A stretch of 64,000 bases of DNA from a bacterium. GTDB taxonomy: Bacteria; UBP6; UBA1177. The position numbers and the translations under genes were made by a program. The DNA lies in the NCBI GenBank assembly GCA_017645765.1, contig JAGCNV010000097.1, positions 36,508-100,507 of the forward strand. Reading direction: 5' to 3'. Below, piece by piece: positions 26,652 to 36,025 of this stretch. The notes under the pieces were generated by a model, which made no database searches, was not told the origin of the DNA, and was given only the letters and a program-made list of their open reading frames with translations. Within the stretch, counting starts at the first letter, position 1, and every line of letters begins with the position of its first letter.

Positions 26652-27302
26652 ATGAAAAATGAATCGGAGTTTGCTTTGGACGCCTCAAAACATATTGATC
26701 ATGGTAAAATTTTCGTTATTTCAGCTCCGTCAGGCGCTGGAAAAACTACTTTGGTAGGACTTTTGCGCGAGCGGTTTCCGCTCCTTGCAGAATCTGTTTC
26801 ATGCACAACGAGAGCACCTCGCGGGAAAGAAGTTAACGGTGTCGATTATTTTTTTCTGTCATCTGATGAGTTTTTTAAGAAAAGAGAGGAGGGGCTTTTT
26901 GCCGAATGGGCCGAAGTTCACGGAAACTTCTACGGAACACCGCTCGATTTTCTGAAGAAACAGCTCGATTCAGGCAAAGACATTATCTGCGATATCGACT
27001 ATCAGGGCGCGATAAACATCAAAAAAGCTTTTCCGGAAGAAGCAGTCCTCATTCTCGTGCTGCCTCCTTCGATGGAAGAACTCGAATCACGGCTCCGTTT
27101 GCGGGCAACCGATGATCCTGAGGTCATAAAAACGCGGCTTCACAATGCGAAAAACGAGATTCTGCATTATCCGCACTTTGATTTTGTTGTGGTAAACAAT
27201 GATCTGAAAGTCGCTGCAGCCCAGCTTTCCGCCATAATTTCGGCACACACCGATTCTTCGATATTCCACAACATGGAGACTATAAAAAAACTTACGGAGT
27301 AA
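26652..27302 (+). CDS. gmk: Guanylate kinase
   Basis: Converts GMP to GDP with ATP in the cytoplasm. The 216-residue protein has the P-loop APSGAGKTTL (~25-33), the GMP-binding SCTTRAPRGKEVNGVDYFF, and DIDYQGA. The ~16-residue N-terminal extension before GKIFVISAPSG is longer than usual. There is no strong ribosome site before the ATG. The gene ends one base before the RelA/SpoT gene; the rpoZ gene that separates gmk and spoT in many bacteria is absent. Confidence 0.95.
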   Translation: MKNESEFALDASKHIDHGKIFVISAPSGAGKTTLVGLLRERFPLLAESVSCTTRAPRGKEVNGVDYFFLSSDEFFKKREEGLFAEWAEVHGNFYGTPLDFLKKQLDSGKDIICDIDYQGAINIKKAFPEEAVLILVLPPSMEELESRLRLRATDDPEVIKTRLHNAKNEILHYPHFDFVVVNNDLKVAAAQLSAIISAHTDSSIFHNMETIKKLTE

Positions 27303-27303
27303 A

Positions 27304-29622
27304 ATGGACAAAAAAAAGCTGTTCTCCATTTTAAAAAGCGAACTTTACATCAACATTCCCAAAGTCGTCAGACCTGATTCAATAATCCGCGAAGTTGAAA
27401 AACACTCCGGAATAAAAGATCCTGACGAACTTTTTGCAATCACGAGCCGGATTCAGCAGGCAATTGCTATGGCTTCCGCAGCACACAGCGGAATCGTGAG
27501 AAAAAGCGGAGAACCTTACATTTTTCACCCGTACACTGTCGCATACCTTCTTGCTACAAGCGGAATGGACGACGACTGCGTTATTGCAGGACTCCTCCAC
27601 GACACGGTCGAAGATACCAGCATGACCGTAGAAGAGATCGAAGACGCTTTCGGAAAAAATGTCGCAAACCTCGTTGACGGCGTTACAAAACTCACCGAAA
27701 TCAGGGAAAAAACCGAAAATGAAGAGATCTGCCGTAAACTTTCCCGCGAGGAGAAACAGGCGACAGCGATAAAAAAACTTCTGACATTTGCACAAAACGA
27801 TTCCCGGATAATCATAATCAAGCTTTTTGACCGTCTGCACAACATGATGACGCTTGATGCAATGGTTCCAGAAAAGCAGAAGCGGATCGCGCTGGAGACT
27901 CTCAATCTTTACGTTCCGCTGGCTCACAGGCTCGGTATCTACTGGCTGAAAGAGGCTCTGGAAGCACTTGCATTCTACTTTGGATTTCCTGAAGAATGGG
28001 CTGAAATCGACCGCTGCGTAAACACGACTTATCCCAATCTTGCAGCGTTGACCGCCTCTCTCGATGAAAAAACGAAGAACATTTTCGCTTCCCTCGCACC
28101 GAATATGGCGAAAAAAATTGCGAGAGTTTACTGCAAAACGAAATCATACTACTACATCTACACAAAAACGCTGAAGAAAAACCTCGAAGTCGGAGATCTC
28201 AAAAACATCCTTTCGGTCAGGATTGTCCTCAAAACCGATGACGTTTTCGACTGCTACACCGTGCTCGGAATGCTCCACCTTTTCCCCGGATTTTCTCTTG
28301 TCCAGCGCTATCTCAAAGACTACATTGCAACTCCGAAAGTCAACGGCTACCAGTCGCTTCACACGCTGATAAGATATAAAGAATATTTCGTTGAATTCCA
28401 GATATGCACCGATCAGATGGAACGTGTCGCTCAGGAAGGACAGCTTTCAAAGTGGAAAACCAAAAACGATCCGGCCTACAAAGACACTCTCGCAGAGTGG
28501 CTCAAAGCGATTTTCAGCGAACTTATAGATTCGTCATCAAAGCCCGAGACTTTTGTCAGTGATATCGAAACCCTTCTTCCGCTCGACAAAATGATCGTTT
28601 TCACTCCGACAGGTGAAGAAATTTCACTTCCTGAAGGGGCGACACTGCTCGATTTTGCCTACGCGATCCACAGTGATCTCGGCGAAAAGTGCATCGGCGG
28701 AACGGTAAACGGCAAACGGGCAACGATAAGTCAGGTCCTGCAGAGTAAGGACGAAGTCAAAGTCGAAACGACAGAGAACCAGAATCCGCGCGAAGACTGG
28801 CTCGATTTCGTCAAAACACAGCGTGCAAAACAGTTCATCAAACGCTATCTACAGAAACAGCAGGATAAAATTTTAGAAAACAAAGGGCGCGACATTTTAA
28901 AACCGCTTTTCGTATCGCAGGAAAGAGGCGAATTCTTCGACAATCTCGAAAAACAGCCGGAATTTCTAAGATTCGCCGAGAAATTTTCACTGCCGAAACA
29001 GAACACATTAAGCTCTTTCTTCATCAAAACGGCGTCAGGCGAACTGAAACTGGAATCGATTATCGAAGAATTTTTCTCGCAGGACGAAATATCCAGACTT
29101 ATCAGCGCTTTTCCGCGCAGAGTCGCACCTCTTTTTGTTCTGCAGGACGAAAGAGCGGAAGATCTCTCTCCTATTTTCATTAAAGATATCGGCATGATAA
29201 GCGACTACAAAATCGCCCGCTGCTGCCAGCCGGCTGAAGGTGACATAGTTGCGGCCGTGGTCTCGTCTGACGAAGGATACATCATCCACAAGCACAAATG
29301 TCCGAAAATCGCAAGGATCGATGCGGAACATCTGAAAGAAAACGTCTACTGGTTCGAGTATCCGCGCTACGAAATTTCGTTCATAATCAGTCTTCAGAAC
29401 AGAAAAGGAGCACTGCTTGAACTTGCAAAAGAGCTCCATGACAAAAATTTCGATATTTCAAGCATCCACCTTAATGCCGACGATGCCGACGAATACTCCG
29501 GCAAAGTTTACGTCACGGTTCAGGGTTCAAACATCCAAAGTGTTGAAAATCTTAAAGAATCCCTAAAAGACAAAGAAGTTATTATAGATTTTAAAATCAA
29601 CAACATTCATTACAGAGGTTAA
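27304..29622 (+). CDS. spoT: RelA/SpoT-family protein, hydrolase intact, synthetase site degenerate
   Basis: A 772-residue RSH protein with HD, synthetase, TGS and ACT domains in order. The hydrolase is complete: HPYTVAY, LLHDTVEDT (His99, Asp100) and RLHNMMTLDAM. In the synthetase, KVNGYQSLHT and Glu364 are kept. The Mg-binding Asp (Asp264 of Rel from Streptococcus) aligns without gaps with Asn301 in LKNILSVRIVL, QIRT has become QICT (Cys368), and YSIYxKM has become YYIYTKT. The TGS domain (IVFTPTGEEISLP) and the ACT domain (ISFIISLQNRKGALLEL) are normal. I infer a (p)ppGpp hydrolase with little or no synthesis. It lies between gmk and dapA with one-base gaps. Confidence 0.9.
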   Translation: MDKKKLFSILKSELYINIPKVVRPDSIIREVEKHSGIKDPDELFAITSRIQQAIAMASAAHSGIVRKSGEPYIFHPYTVAYLLATSGMDDDCVIAGLLHDTVEDTSMTVEEIEDAFGKNVANLVDGVTKLTEIREKTENEEICRKLSREEKQATAIKKLLTFAQNDSRIIIIKLFDRLHNMMTLDAMVPEKQKRIALETLNLYVPLAHRLGIYWLKEALEALAFYFGFPEEWAEIDRCVNTTYPNLAALTASLDEKTKNIFASLAPNMAKKIARVYCKTKSYYYIYTKTLKKNLEVGDLKNILSVRIVLKTDDVFDCYTVLGMLHLFPGFSLVQRYLKDYIATPKVNGYQSLHTLIRYKEYFVEFQICTDQMERVAQEGQLSKWKTKNDPAYKDTLAEWLKAIFSELIDSSSKPETFVSDIETLLPLDKMIVFTPTGEEISLPEGATLLDFAYAIHSDLGEKCIGGTVNGKRATISQVLQSKDEVKVETTENQNPREDWLDFVKTQRAKQFIKRYLQKQQDKILENKGRDILKPLFVSQERGEFFDNLEKQPEFLRFAEKFSLPKQNTLSSFFIKTASGELKLESIIEEFFSQDEISRLISAFPRRVAPLFVLQDERAEDLSPIFIKDIGMISDYKIARCCQPAEGDIVAAVVSSDEGYIIHKHKCPKIARIDAEHLKENVYWFEYPRYEISFIISLQNRKGALLELAKELHDKNFDISSIHLNADDADEYSGKVYVTVQGSNIQSVENLKESLKDKEVIIDFKINNIHYRG

Positions 29623-29623
29623 A

Positions 29624-30505
29624 ATGAAAGGTGTTTACACTGCGATTGTCACCCCCTTCAAAGAATCGGGGAAAATCGATTTTGATGCATTCGGGAAACT
29701 GCTTGAAGAGCAGATAAAAGCAAAAGTTTCGGGCGTAGTCGTAGCAGGAACGACCGGAGAGGGAGCAACTTTGAGTCACGCAGAAAAAGAGGAGCTTTTC
29801 CGCTTTGCCAAAGAGAACGGTCGCTCTCTCGACCTCGTTGCCGGAACTGGAACGAACAACACGGCTGACAGCGTTAAACAGACGGAAATCGCACTGAAAG
29901 AGGGAATCGAAAAGGTTCTCATCGTTACCCCCTACTACAACAAACCTACACCGAAAGGGCTTTTCGCGCACTACAGCGCTGTAGCCATAACAGGGGCGAA
30001 GATCGTGCTTTACAATGTGCCGGGAAGAACAGGACTCAATATCTCTCCGGCAGCTCTTAAAATGATAACCGAAATCAAAAACGTAGTCGCAGTCAAAGAG
30101 GCGACAGGCGATCTCGGCAGACTTGCAGACTATCTCGATGCAGTCGGAACTGATCGTTTCGACTTTCTTTCGGGCGACGATTTCACGGTCGTTCCATTTA
30201 TTTCGATGGGCGGCAAAGGTGTCATCAGCGTTCTCTCGAACATCTACCCGGAAATCTGCGTCAAAATGGTCAATGCGGCGCTTTCAGGAGATTTTGCAAC
30301 AGCGTCGAAGATCCAGCTTGCGACAAACAAATTAAACCACGCGATGTTCATGGAATCGAACCCGCTTCCGGTAAAAGAGGCACTTCATTTAATGAAGAAA
30401 TGCGAAAATATCTTCCGTCCGCCTCTTGCGAACATGGAAGATGCAAACCTTGCAAAACTTGCAGATATAATTAAAGATTTCGAAAGAATCAAAGAGACTT
30501 TATAA
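29624..30505 (+). CDS. dapA: 4-hydroxy-tetrahydrodipicolinate synthase
   Basis: Condenses pyruvate and aspartate semialdehyde, the first step of the diaminopimelate/lysine branch. The 293-residue protein is a TIM barrel with the pyruvate-binding TTGEG, the catalytic Tyr in YNVPGRTG and the Schiff-base Lys in VAVKEATGD. Length and motifs are standard. It starts one base after the spoT-like gene (GAGG upstream) and is followed by a Gfo/Idh/MocA oxidoreductase rather than by dapB. Confidence 0.94.
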   Translation: MKGVYTAIVTPFKESGKIDFDAFGKLLEEQIKAKVSGVVVAGTTGEGATLSHAEKEELFRFAKENGRSLDLVAGTGTNNTADSVKQTEIALKEGIEKVLIVTPYYNKPTPKGLFAHYSAVAITGAKIVLYNVPGRTGLNISPAALKMITEIKNVVAVKEATGDLGRLADYLDAVGTDRFDFLSGDDFTVVPFISMGGKGVISVLSNIYPEICVKMVNAALSGDFATASKIQLATNKLNHAMFMESNPLPVKEALHLMKKCENIFRPPLANMEDANLAKLADIIKDFERIKETL

Positions 30506-30523
30506 TTAAATTTTCGAGGAAAA

Positions 30524-31594
30524 ATGACACTTAAATTCGCCCTTGTCGGCTGCGGAAGGATCGTAAAAAAGCACATTGAGGCTCTTCGCGACATACCGAA
30601 AGCTGAACTTGTCGCCGTATGCGATATTGTTCCCGAAAAAGCGAAAAAAGCGGGAGAATCAGCCGGAGTCCCGTGGTATGAAAGCTATGACGAAATGCTC
30701 TCGGCACATCCCGAAGTCGATGTAGTCAACGTTCTCACTCCGAGCGGACTTCACCCGAAACACGTCATAGACATAGTGAAAAAATACAAAAAGCACATCG
30801 TCTGCGAAAAACCGATGGCGCTTAAACTGAGCGATGCCGACGAAATGATAAGGACCTGCGACATGAACGGAGTAAGGCTCTTCATCGTCAAGCAGAACCG
30901 CTTCAATCTGCCTGTCCAGATACTGCGGAAAAAGCTCGAAAGCGGCGGTTTCGGCAGGCTCGTTATGGGAACTGTCCGCGTCAGATGGTGCCGGAAGCAG
31001 GAATACTATGATGCCGACCCGTGGCGCGGAACATGGGCTTACGATGGCGGCGTCATCACTAATCAGGCAAGCCACCACATCGATCTGCTCGAATGGATGC
31101 TTGGTGAACCGGTAAGCGTCATGGCGATGAACGGAACTTATCTCGTAAACATCGAAGCAGACGATACCTGCGCCGCGATAATCAAGTTCAGAAACGGCGC
31201 TCTCGGAATAGTCGAAGCGACAACGGCGACGCGTCCCGCCGACCTCGAAGGCTCTCTTTCGATTCTTGGAGAGAAAGGAAACTGCGTAATCGGCGGCTTT
31301 GCGGTAAACAAGATGCAGGAGTGGAATTTCGAGGGCGAAACACCGGACGAAAGGAAGGAAATCCTTGAAAAATACAGTGAAAATCCGCCTAACGTCTACG
31401 GATTCGGGCACATCCGTTACCTTGAAAGCGTCATCGACTGCATCGAAAACGGCAAACACGCGCTTGTTGACGGGCTCGAAGGGAGAAAATCGCTCGAACT
31501 CATTAACGCGATCTACGAATCGGTCGAAACAGGCAAGGAAGTCCACCTTGTTTTCGAACCGAAAGAATCGAAACTGGGACGGACAAATTTTTGA
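30524..31594 (+). CDS. Gfo/Idh/MocA-family oxidoreductase, probably sugar-nucleotide dehydrogenase
   Basis: A 356-residue NAD(P)-dependent dehydrogenase. The Rossmann start is FALVGCGRIVKKHIEAL, with the dinucleotide-site Lys in CEKPMAL and the substrate-domain motif NQASHHIDLLEWMLG. The run DPWRGTWAYDGGVITNQ is typical of enzymes annotated as UDP-N-acetyl-2-amino-2-deoxyglucuronate dehydrogenases. It is a distinct subfamily from the WlbA-like protein at 1998-2984. It sits in the dapA-pyrK run. Substrate unproven; lipopolysaccharide sugar synthesis is the likeliest role. Confidence 0.82.
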   Translation: MTLKFALVGCGRIVKKHIEALRDIPKAELVAVCDIVPEKAKKAGESAGVPWYESYDEMLSAHPEVDVVNVLTPSGLHPKHVIDIVKKYKKHIVCEKPMALKLSDADEMIRTCDMNGVRLFIVKQNRFNLPVQILRKKLESGGFGRLVMGTVRVRWCRKQEYYDADPWRGTWAYDGGVITNQASHHIDLLEWMLGEPVSVMAMNGTYLVNIEADDTCAAIIKFRNGALGIVEATTATRPADLEGSLSILGEKGNCVIGGFAVNKMQEWNFEGETPDERKEILEKYSENPPNVYGFGHIRYLESVIDCIENGKHALVDGLEGRKSLELINAIYESVETGKEVHLVFEPKESKLGRTNF

Positions 31595-31600
31595 GGCAAC

Positions 31601-32353
31601 ATGAAAACAAGCAAAATTTGTTCAATAATTTCAAATAATTTCATAACGAAAGATACATTCCTGATGAACGTCGCATTTGACGAAATTCCGCAGCCAGGAC
31701 AATTCCTCATGCTGTCAAAAACCGACGGTCTGAGCGAACCTTTTCTGCCGCGTCCGATATCAGTTTTTGACTGGGATGAAGGTGTTCTTTCGCTTCTTGT
31801 CAAGGTTGTCGGTAAGGGAACTAAAATGCTTTCCAAAATGAAGGCAGGTGAAAAAATCAGGATCACGGGATACTTGGGAAACAACTTCCCCGACACGACC
31901 GGAACCCTTCTCTGCATCGGCGGAGGAATAGGCGTTGCACCGCTTTTTTACACCGCAAAAATCTCAAAAGCGGCGAAAAAACACTTGATTCTCGGTTTCC
32001 GCGACAAAGATTCAGTCCTCATGGAAGAAAAATTCAGAGAACTTGGTGAAGTCATGATCGTTACCGATGACGGAAGTTACGGTCTTAAAAAATATCCGCA
32101 TGAAGTGCTTGGAACCCTTTTGGATAACGGGTTTGAGCCAAGTGAAGTCTGCACCTGCGGACCGCTCATAATGATGGATTTTATCGAAAAAACATGCGAA
32201 AAATTCGGAATCACTGAACTTTACAAATCTTACGAAACGACCATGGGCTGCGGGATCGGAGCCTGCCTCGGCTGCAGGATAACTACACCCGGCGGCAGCT
32301 TTTTAGTCTGCAAGGAAGGCCCTGTATTTAAGACAAACCGGAGGGAAAAATGA
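31601..32353 (+). CDS. pyrK: Dihydroorotate dehydrogenase electron-transfer subunit (PyrK-like)
   Basis: A 250-residue flavin/iron-sulphur reductase that passes electrons from dihydroorotate dehydrogenase B (PyrD) to NAD. The FAD-binding motif RPISVFDW is near residue 47 and the NAD-binding region is CIGGGIGVAPLFY. The C-terminal [2Fe-2S] site has Cys residues in MGCGIGACLGC, plus VCKEGPVF. pyrD is not adjacent. The stop overlaps the next ATG (ATGA). Related ferredoxin-NADP reductase subunits share this fold, but the Cys pattern fits PyrK. Confidence 0.88.
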   Translation: MKTSKICSIISNNFITKDTFLMNVAFDEIPQPGQFLMLSKTDGLSEPFLPRPISVFDWDEGVLSLLVKVVGKGTKMLSKMKAGEKIRITGYLGNNFPDTTGTLLCIGGGIGVAPLFYTAKISKAAKKHLILGFRDKDSVLMEEKFRELGEVMIVTDDGSYGLKKYPHEVLGTLLDNGFEPSEVCTCGPLIMMDFIEKTCEKFGITELYKSYETTMGCGIGACLGCRITTPGGSFLVCKEGPVFKTNRREK

Positions 32354-33366
32354 AAAAGATAACGATAATTTTTGTTCTGATTGCTTTCTGCGCTCTGATT
32401 TTTGGCTGCGGCAGCGTTGATAAAAAAGGAAACGACGAAAAAGAGGCAAACCTCAAACTTCTTGAAGAAGAGAGCAAAGACGCCGCGTTTAACGAAGGAA
32501 AGGAGCTTTTAGCAAAACAAGATTACGAAAAAGCGATTGAATCTTTCAAAAAAAGCTCGGTCAAAGATGCAGAGTTCTACATTGCCTATGCGCTTGATGC
32601 CCTGAAACGTACCGACGAAGCGAAAAAAGCGTTTGAAACCTGCGTCGAAAAAGGGATCCAGCCAGTTGAATCGCTTTACAATCTGGCAATAATGTCCTTT
32701 GATTCTGGCAACATTCCTTTGTCAAAAACCTACGCTGAAAAAGCTCTGAAACTTGATCCGAAACACATTGCAACGCTTTTTTTCTACGGCAACATCTTTT
32801 ATGTCGAACAGAACATGAACGAAGCACTGAAATACTACAAGGAAGCAGAAAAAATCACCCCGGAATCAAGCGAAATACAGAACGCGATATTTCTTGTCTA
32901 CCTTCAGAGCGAGCAGTTTGAAAACGCATGGAAAATCAGGGAAAAACTCGACAAGGAAAGCCCTGAGATAGTTTTTGCAGTCATGCAGATCGCCGAAATG
33001 ACAGGAAATTTCCTCGACGGAGCCAACTTTGCGACAAAAGAACTCCTCGCTGAAAACAGGATAAGAAACCTCGCGAAGATCCTCTTTACAAAAGGCGGCG
33101 ACCTCATAAAAGCTCTTGAACTTGCGGAAGCTGAAAAGATCGAAGAAGGAAAATACGCCCTTCTCGACCGCTCTACGACTCCCGGAAACGCTTACGTTCT
33201 CGCCTTAGATGCCGAGAAAAACATTTTTGTTTCATGTGAAACAAATCCAGGAAACCTAATTCCGACCGAGGTTTCAGAGCAGGGAATCAAAGTCGAAGGC
33301 ATCGATCAGGTTATCCCTTTCAAAGAAGTTTCGGCAAAATTAGCGGATTTCTGCAGTAAAAAATAA
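32350..33366 (+). CDS. TPR-repeat lipoprotein
   Basis: A 338-residue protein with a lipoprotein signal (IAFCALIFGC, Cys20). An acidic linker is followed by tetratricopeptide repeats through ~40-230 (for example EKAIESFKKSS, TDEAKKAFETCVEKG, NEALKYYKEAEKITP). The last ~90 residues are non-TPR. It is probably a periplasmic scaffold on the outer membrane. It is translationally coupled to pyrK by a four-base overlap and is the last gene of the run; mutS converges on it ten bases away, with no clear terminator between. Confidence 0.8.
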   Translation: MKKITIIFVLIAFCALIFGCGSVDKKGNDEKEANLKLLEEESKDAAFNEGKELLAKQDYEKAIESFKKSSVKDAEFYIAYALDALKRTDEAKKAFETCVEKGIQPVESLYNLAIMSFDSGNIPLSKTYAEKALKLDPKHIATLFFYGNIFYVEQNMNEALKYYKEAEKITPESSEIQNAIFLVYLQSEQFENAWKIREKLDKESPEIVFAVMQIAEMTGNFLDGANFATKELLAENRIRNLAKILFTKGGDLIKALELAEAEKIEEGKYALLDRSTTPGNAYVLALDAEKNIFVSCETNPGNLIPTEVSEQGIKVEGIDQVIPFKEVSAKLADFCSKK

Positions 33367-33376
33367 AGAATCTTTC

Positions 33377-35974
33377 CTATTCGTTTTCTTCGTCGCTTTC
33401 TTTAATGATATCGAACAATTGAAAAACGATATTCATTGCTTCGCGGGGATTTATCTTTTCGGGATCGACTCTTCTCATAACTTTTTCAATTTCGCGCAGA
33501 TAGTCGGGAACAACGTTTTTATTCTGCTCTTCAGCCATTGAAAAGATGTCGGCCTGAAGCATGGAGCCGTTCTCGAAACGCATTCTGCGGTCAAAACCTT
33601 CCATTTTTTTGAGGATCTTTTCGGCGTTTCTGATCACTTCTTTCGGCATGTCGGTGAGTTTTGCGACTTCGACACCGAAACTTCTGCTGCTGCCGCCCTC
33701 TTCCATCTGGTAGAGGAAGCGCATTTTTCCGGCGTATTCTCTTACTGTCATGTGGAAATTCGCGACCTGATCGAAGTCTTCGGCAAGCTCAGTCAGGATG
33801 TGGTAGTGCGTCGCAAAAAGGGTCGTCGCGTTGATTTTTGTTATGATATATTCGGCAATCGCGCGGGCTAAGCTGATTCCGTCGTAAGTTCCCGTTCCGC
33901 GACCGATCTCGTCAAGGATTATGAGCGATTTTTCTGTTGCAGCATTGAGGATCGAAGCCGCTTCCTTCATTTCGACAAGAAATGTCGATTCACCTCTCGA
34001 AAGGTTGTCGCTCGCCCCGACTCTCGTAAATATTGCGTCAACGATCCCTATTTTCGCACTTTCGGCAGGAACAAAACTGCCGGTCTGCGCCAATAAAACC
34101 ATGAGCGCTGTCATTCTCATCAAAGTCGATTTACCGCCCATGTTCGGTCCTGTTACGAGACAGAAGCGGCGGTTCCCCGAACCGATGGAAACGCTTGCAG
34201 GAACGTATCTCGAATCTTTCAGACACGCTTCAACTACCGGATGTCTTCCGTCAACGATTTCTATCCCCTCTTCGTCGGTAATTACCGGCCGGCAGTAGTT
34301 CTTTTCTACCGCGAGTTTTGCGAAACCGCTGAAAAGATCGACCCATGCGATGAATTTTGCAACTGAAAGAATGTCGTCTTTGAACGATGCGATCTCATTT
34401 ACCGTATCATCGAGGATCTTGAGCTCAAGTTCGGTCAGACGGTCTTTAGCCGACGAGATCTTCTCTTCAAGCTCTTTGAGTTCAGCCGTGAAATAGCGCT
34501 CCGTATTGACCGTCGTCTGCTTTCTGATGAAATAGTCGGGAACCTGCTTTTCAAAACGCTTGCTGATCTCGAAAAAGTATCCGAAAACCTTTGTGAAACC
34601 TACTTTCAACGTAGGTATCTTAGAATTTTCGCGCTCTTTTGCCTCGAGAGCGACGATATGAGCCCGGAAATTGTGTATAAAGTCGGAAAGTTCGAAAACT
34701 TCGGGGGAAAAATCGGCATTTACGAAGCCTCCCTCCCTGTAGAGAAGCGGAGAATCCTCTATAAAACGCTTCTGCCACGAAACGATCTGCTCTTCAGTAA
34801 GCCTCAAAGGTTCGTCCGAAGCAAAAAACGGCATTTTTTCTGGCATCGACATTATATAGGAACGAAGTTTCACCGCCTGTAAAAGTGACGCGGCAAGCAT
34901 CGACACTTCGCGCGGTCCTCCCCTTCTGACAAGGATCCTGCTGAGTGTTCTCTCAAAATCCTTTATATTTCCGAGGGATTCCCTTATTTCGCGCAGAAGA
35001 ACCGGATCTTCAAAAAGCGTTGCGACGCAGCACTGCCTGAGAATGATTCTGTCGCGGTTTTTCAGCGGATTTTTTATGACTTCCGAAAGAAGCCTTTTTC
35101 CCATCGGGGTCTGCGTTCTGTCTATCGCCCAAAGCAGCGAGCCGACTCTTTCGCCGCCGATAAGGGTTTTTTCAAGTTCGAGATTCGATACAGTGTTGTA
35201 GTCAAGCGATGCGGTGTCGCAGTTTTTCCACTCTACCGGCAGTCTGAGCGGCGGAAAATTGCCGAAATAAAGCGAGTCGAGATAAAAGAGAAGCTGTTTC
35301 AAAGAAGCGAGGATGCTTTTGTCAAAGGTGCATCCGTAAAGGCTTTCAAGGTATTCCGCAGCTGTTGCCGAAGGAACCCAGTCTGCAAATTTTTCACGGT
35401 CAAGCACTTCGCCCGCAACAAAAGATGATTCTTCCGAAAGAATCGTTTCCTTTGGATCGATCAGATCAATGATGTCGGAAGCTGAAGCCTCGGTCGAAAC
35501 AGCATAAAACACATTTCCGCAGCTTACGTCAACCCAGCAGAAAAAGGTCTCTTTCCTTTTGAAAAAAACCGACATCAGCCAGTTGTTCCTGTTTTCGTTG
35601 AGCGAACTCTCCTCAACAACGGTTCCCGGCGTCATAATGCGAACAACATTACGCTCCATCGTCTTTTTCGTGCTGTCCAAACTATCGCTCTGTTCGCATA
35701 CCGCAACCTTTTTCCCTGCTTCGAGCAGTTTTTTTATGTAGTAGTCAGCCGCATGCCACGGCACGCCTGCAAGAGGAATATCGGCGTCTTTATGGCGGCT
35801 GGTGAGCGTTATTCCCAGAATATCAGCCGCTTCGACCGCATCATCGAAAAACATTTCGTAAAAATCACCCATTCTGAAAAACAGGATCGCGTCACTGTAC
35901 TGCTTCTTAGTTTCAAGATACTGGCGCATAGCCGGTGTTGCCATAGCTTTTTCCATCGCAGTTTTTGCTGACAT
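33377..35974 (-). CDS. mutS: DNA mismatch repair protein MutS
   Basis: MutS recognises mismatches and small loops and recruits MutL. The 865-residue protein has the mismatch-contact F-x-E (Phe38, Glu40 in MGDFYEMFF), then the connector, lever and clamp domains. The C-terminal ATPase has Walker A GPNMGGKST, Walker B DEIGRGTGT, and the FATHYH signature. The length is usual and AAGGAG precedes the ATG. It lies 51 bases downstream of prs on the same strand, possibly co-transcribed. Confidence 0.97.
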   Translation of the reverse strand: MSAKTAMEKAMATPAMRQYLETKKQYSDAILFFRMGDFYEMFFDDAVEAADILGITLTSRHKDADIPLAGVPWHAADYYIKKLLEAGKKVAVCEQSDSLDSTKKTMERNVVRIMTPGTVVEESSLNENRNNWLMSVFFKRKETFFCWVDVSCGNVFYAVSTEASASDIIDLIDPKETILSEESSFVAGEVLDREKFADWVPSATAAEYLESLYGCTFDKSILASLKQLLFYLDSLYFGNFPPLRLPVEWKNCDTASLDYNTVSNLELEKTLIGGERVGSLLWAIDRTQTPMGKRLLSEVIKNPLKNRDRIILRQCCVATLFEDPVLLREIRESLGNIKDFERTLSRILVRRGGPREVSMLAASLLQAVKLRSYIMSMPEKMPFFASDEPLRLTEEQIVSWQKRFIEDSPLLYREGGFVNADFSPEVFELSDFIHNFRAHIVALEAKERENSKIPTLKVGFTKVFGYFFEISKRFEKQVPDYFIRKQTTVNTERYFTAELKELEEKISSAKDRLTELELKILDDTVNEIASFKDDILSVAKFIAWVDLFSGFAKLAVEKNYCRPVITDEEGIEIVDGRHPVVEACLKDSRYVPASVSIGSGNRRFCLVTGPNMGGKSTLMRMTALMVLLAQTGSFVPAESAKIGIVDAIFTRVGASDNLSRGESTFLVEMKEAASILNAATEKSLIILDEIGRGTGTYDGISLARAIAEYIITKINATTLFATHYHILTELAEDFDQVANFHMTVREYAGKMRFLYQMEEGGSSRSFGVEVAKLTDMPKEVIRNAEKILKKMEGFDRRMRFENGSMLQADIFSMAEEQNKNVVPDYLREIEKVMRRVDPEKINPREAMNIVFQLFDIIKESDEENE

Positions 35975-36025
35975 GTCTACTCCTTGATTTTCAGATTGCG
36001 GAATATCCGGGAAGCCGCACGGCTT

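Noticed and set aside
30659..31546. Long antisense frames, here and at 45367-46230, 53240-54148 and 62959-63882
   Set aside because: Each is the mirror of a strongly conserved gene on the other strand, has no start signal, and reads as low-complexity product.
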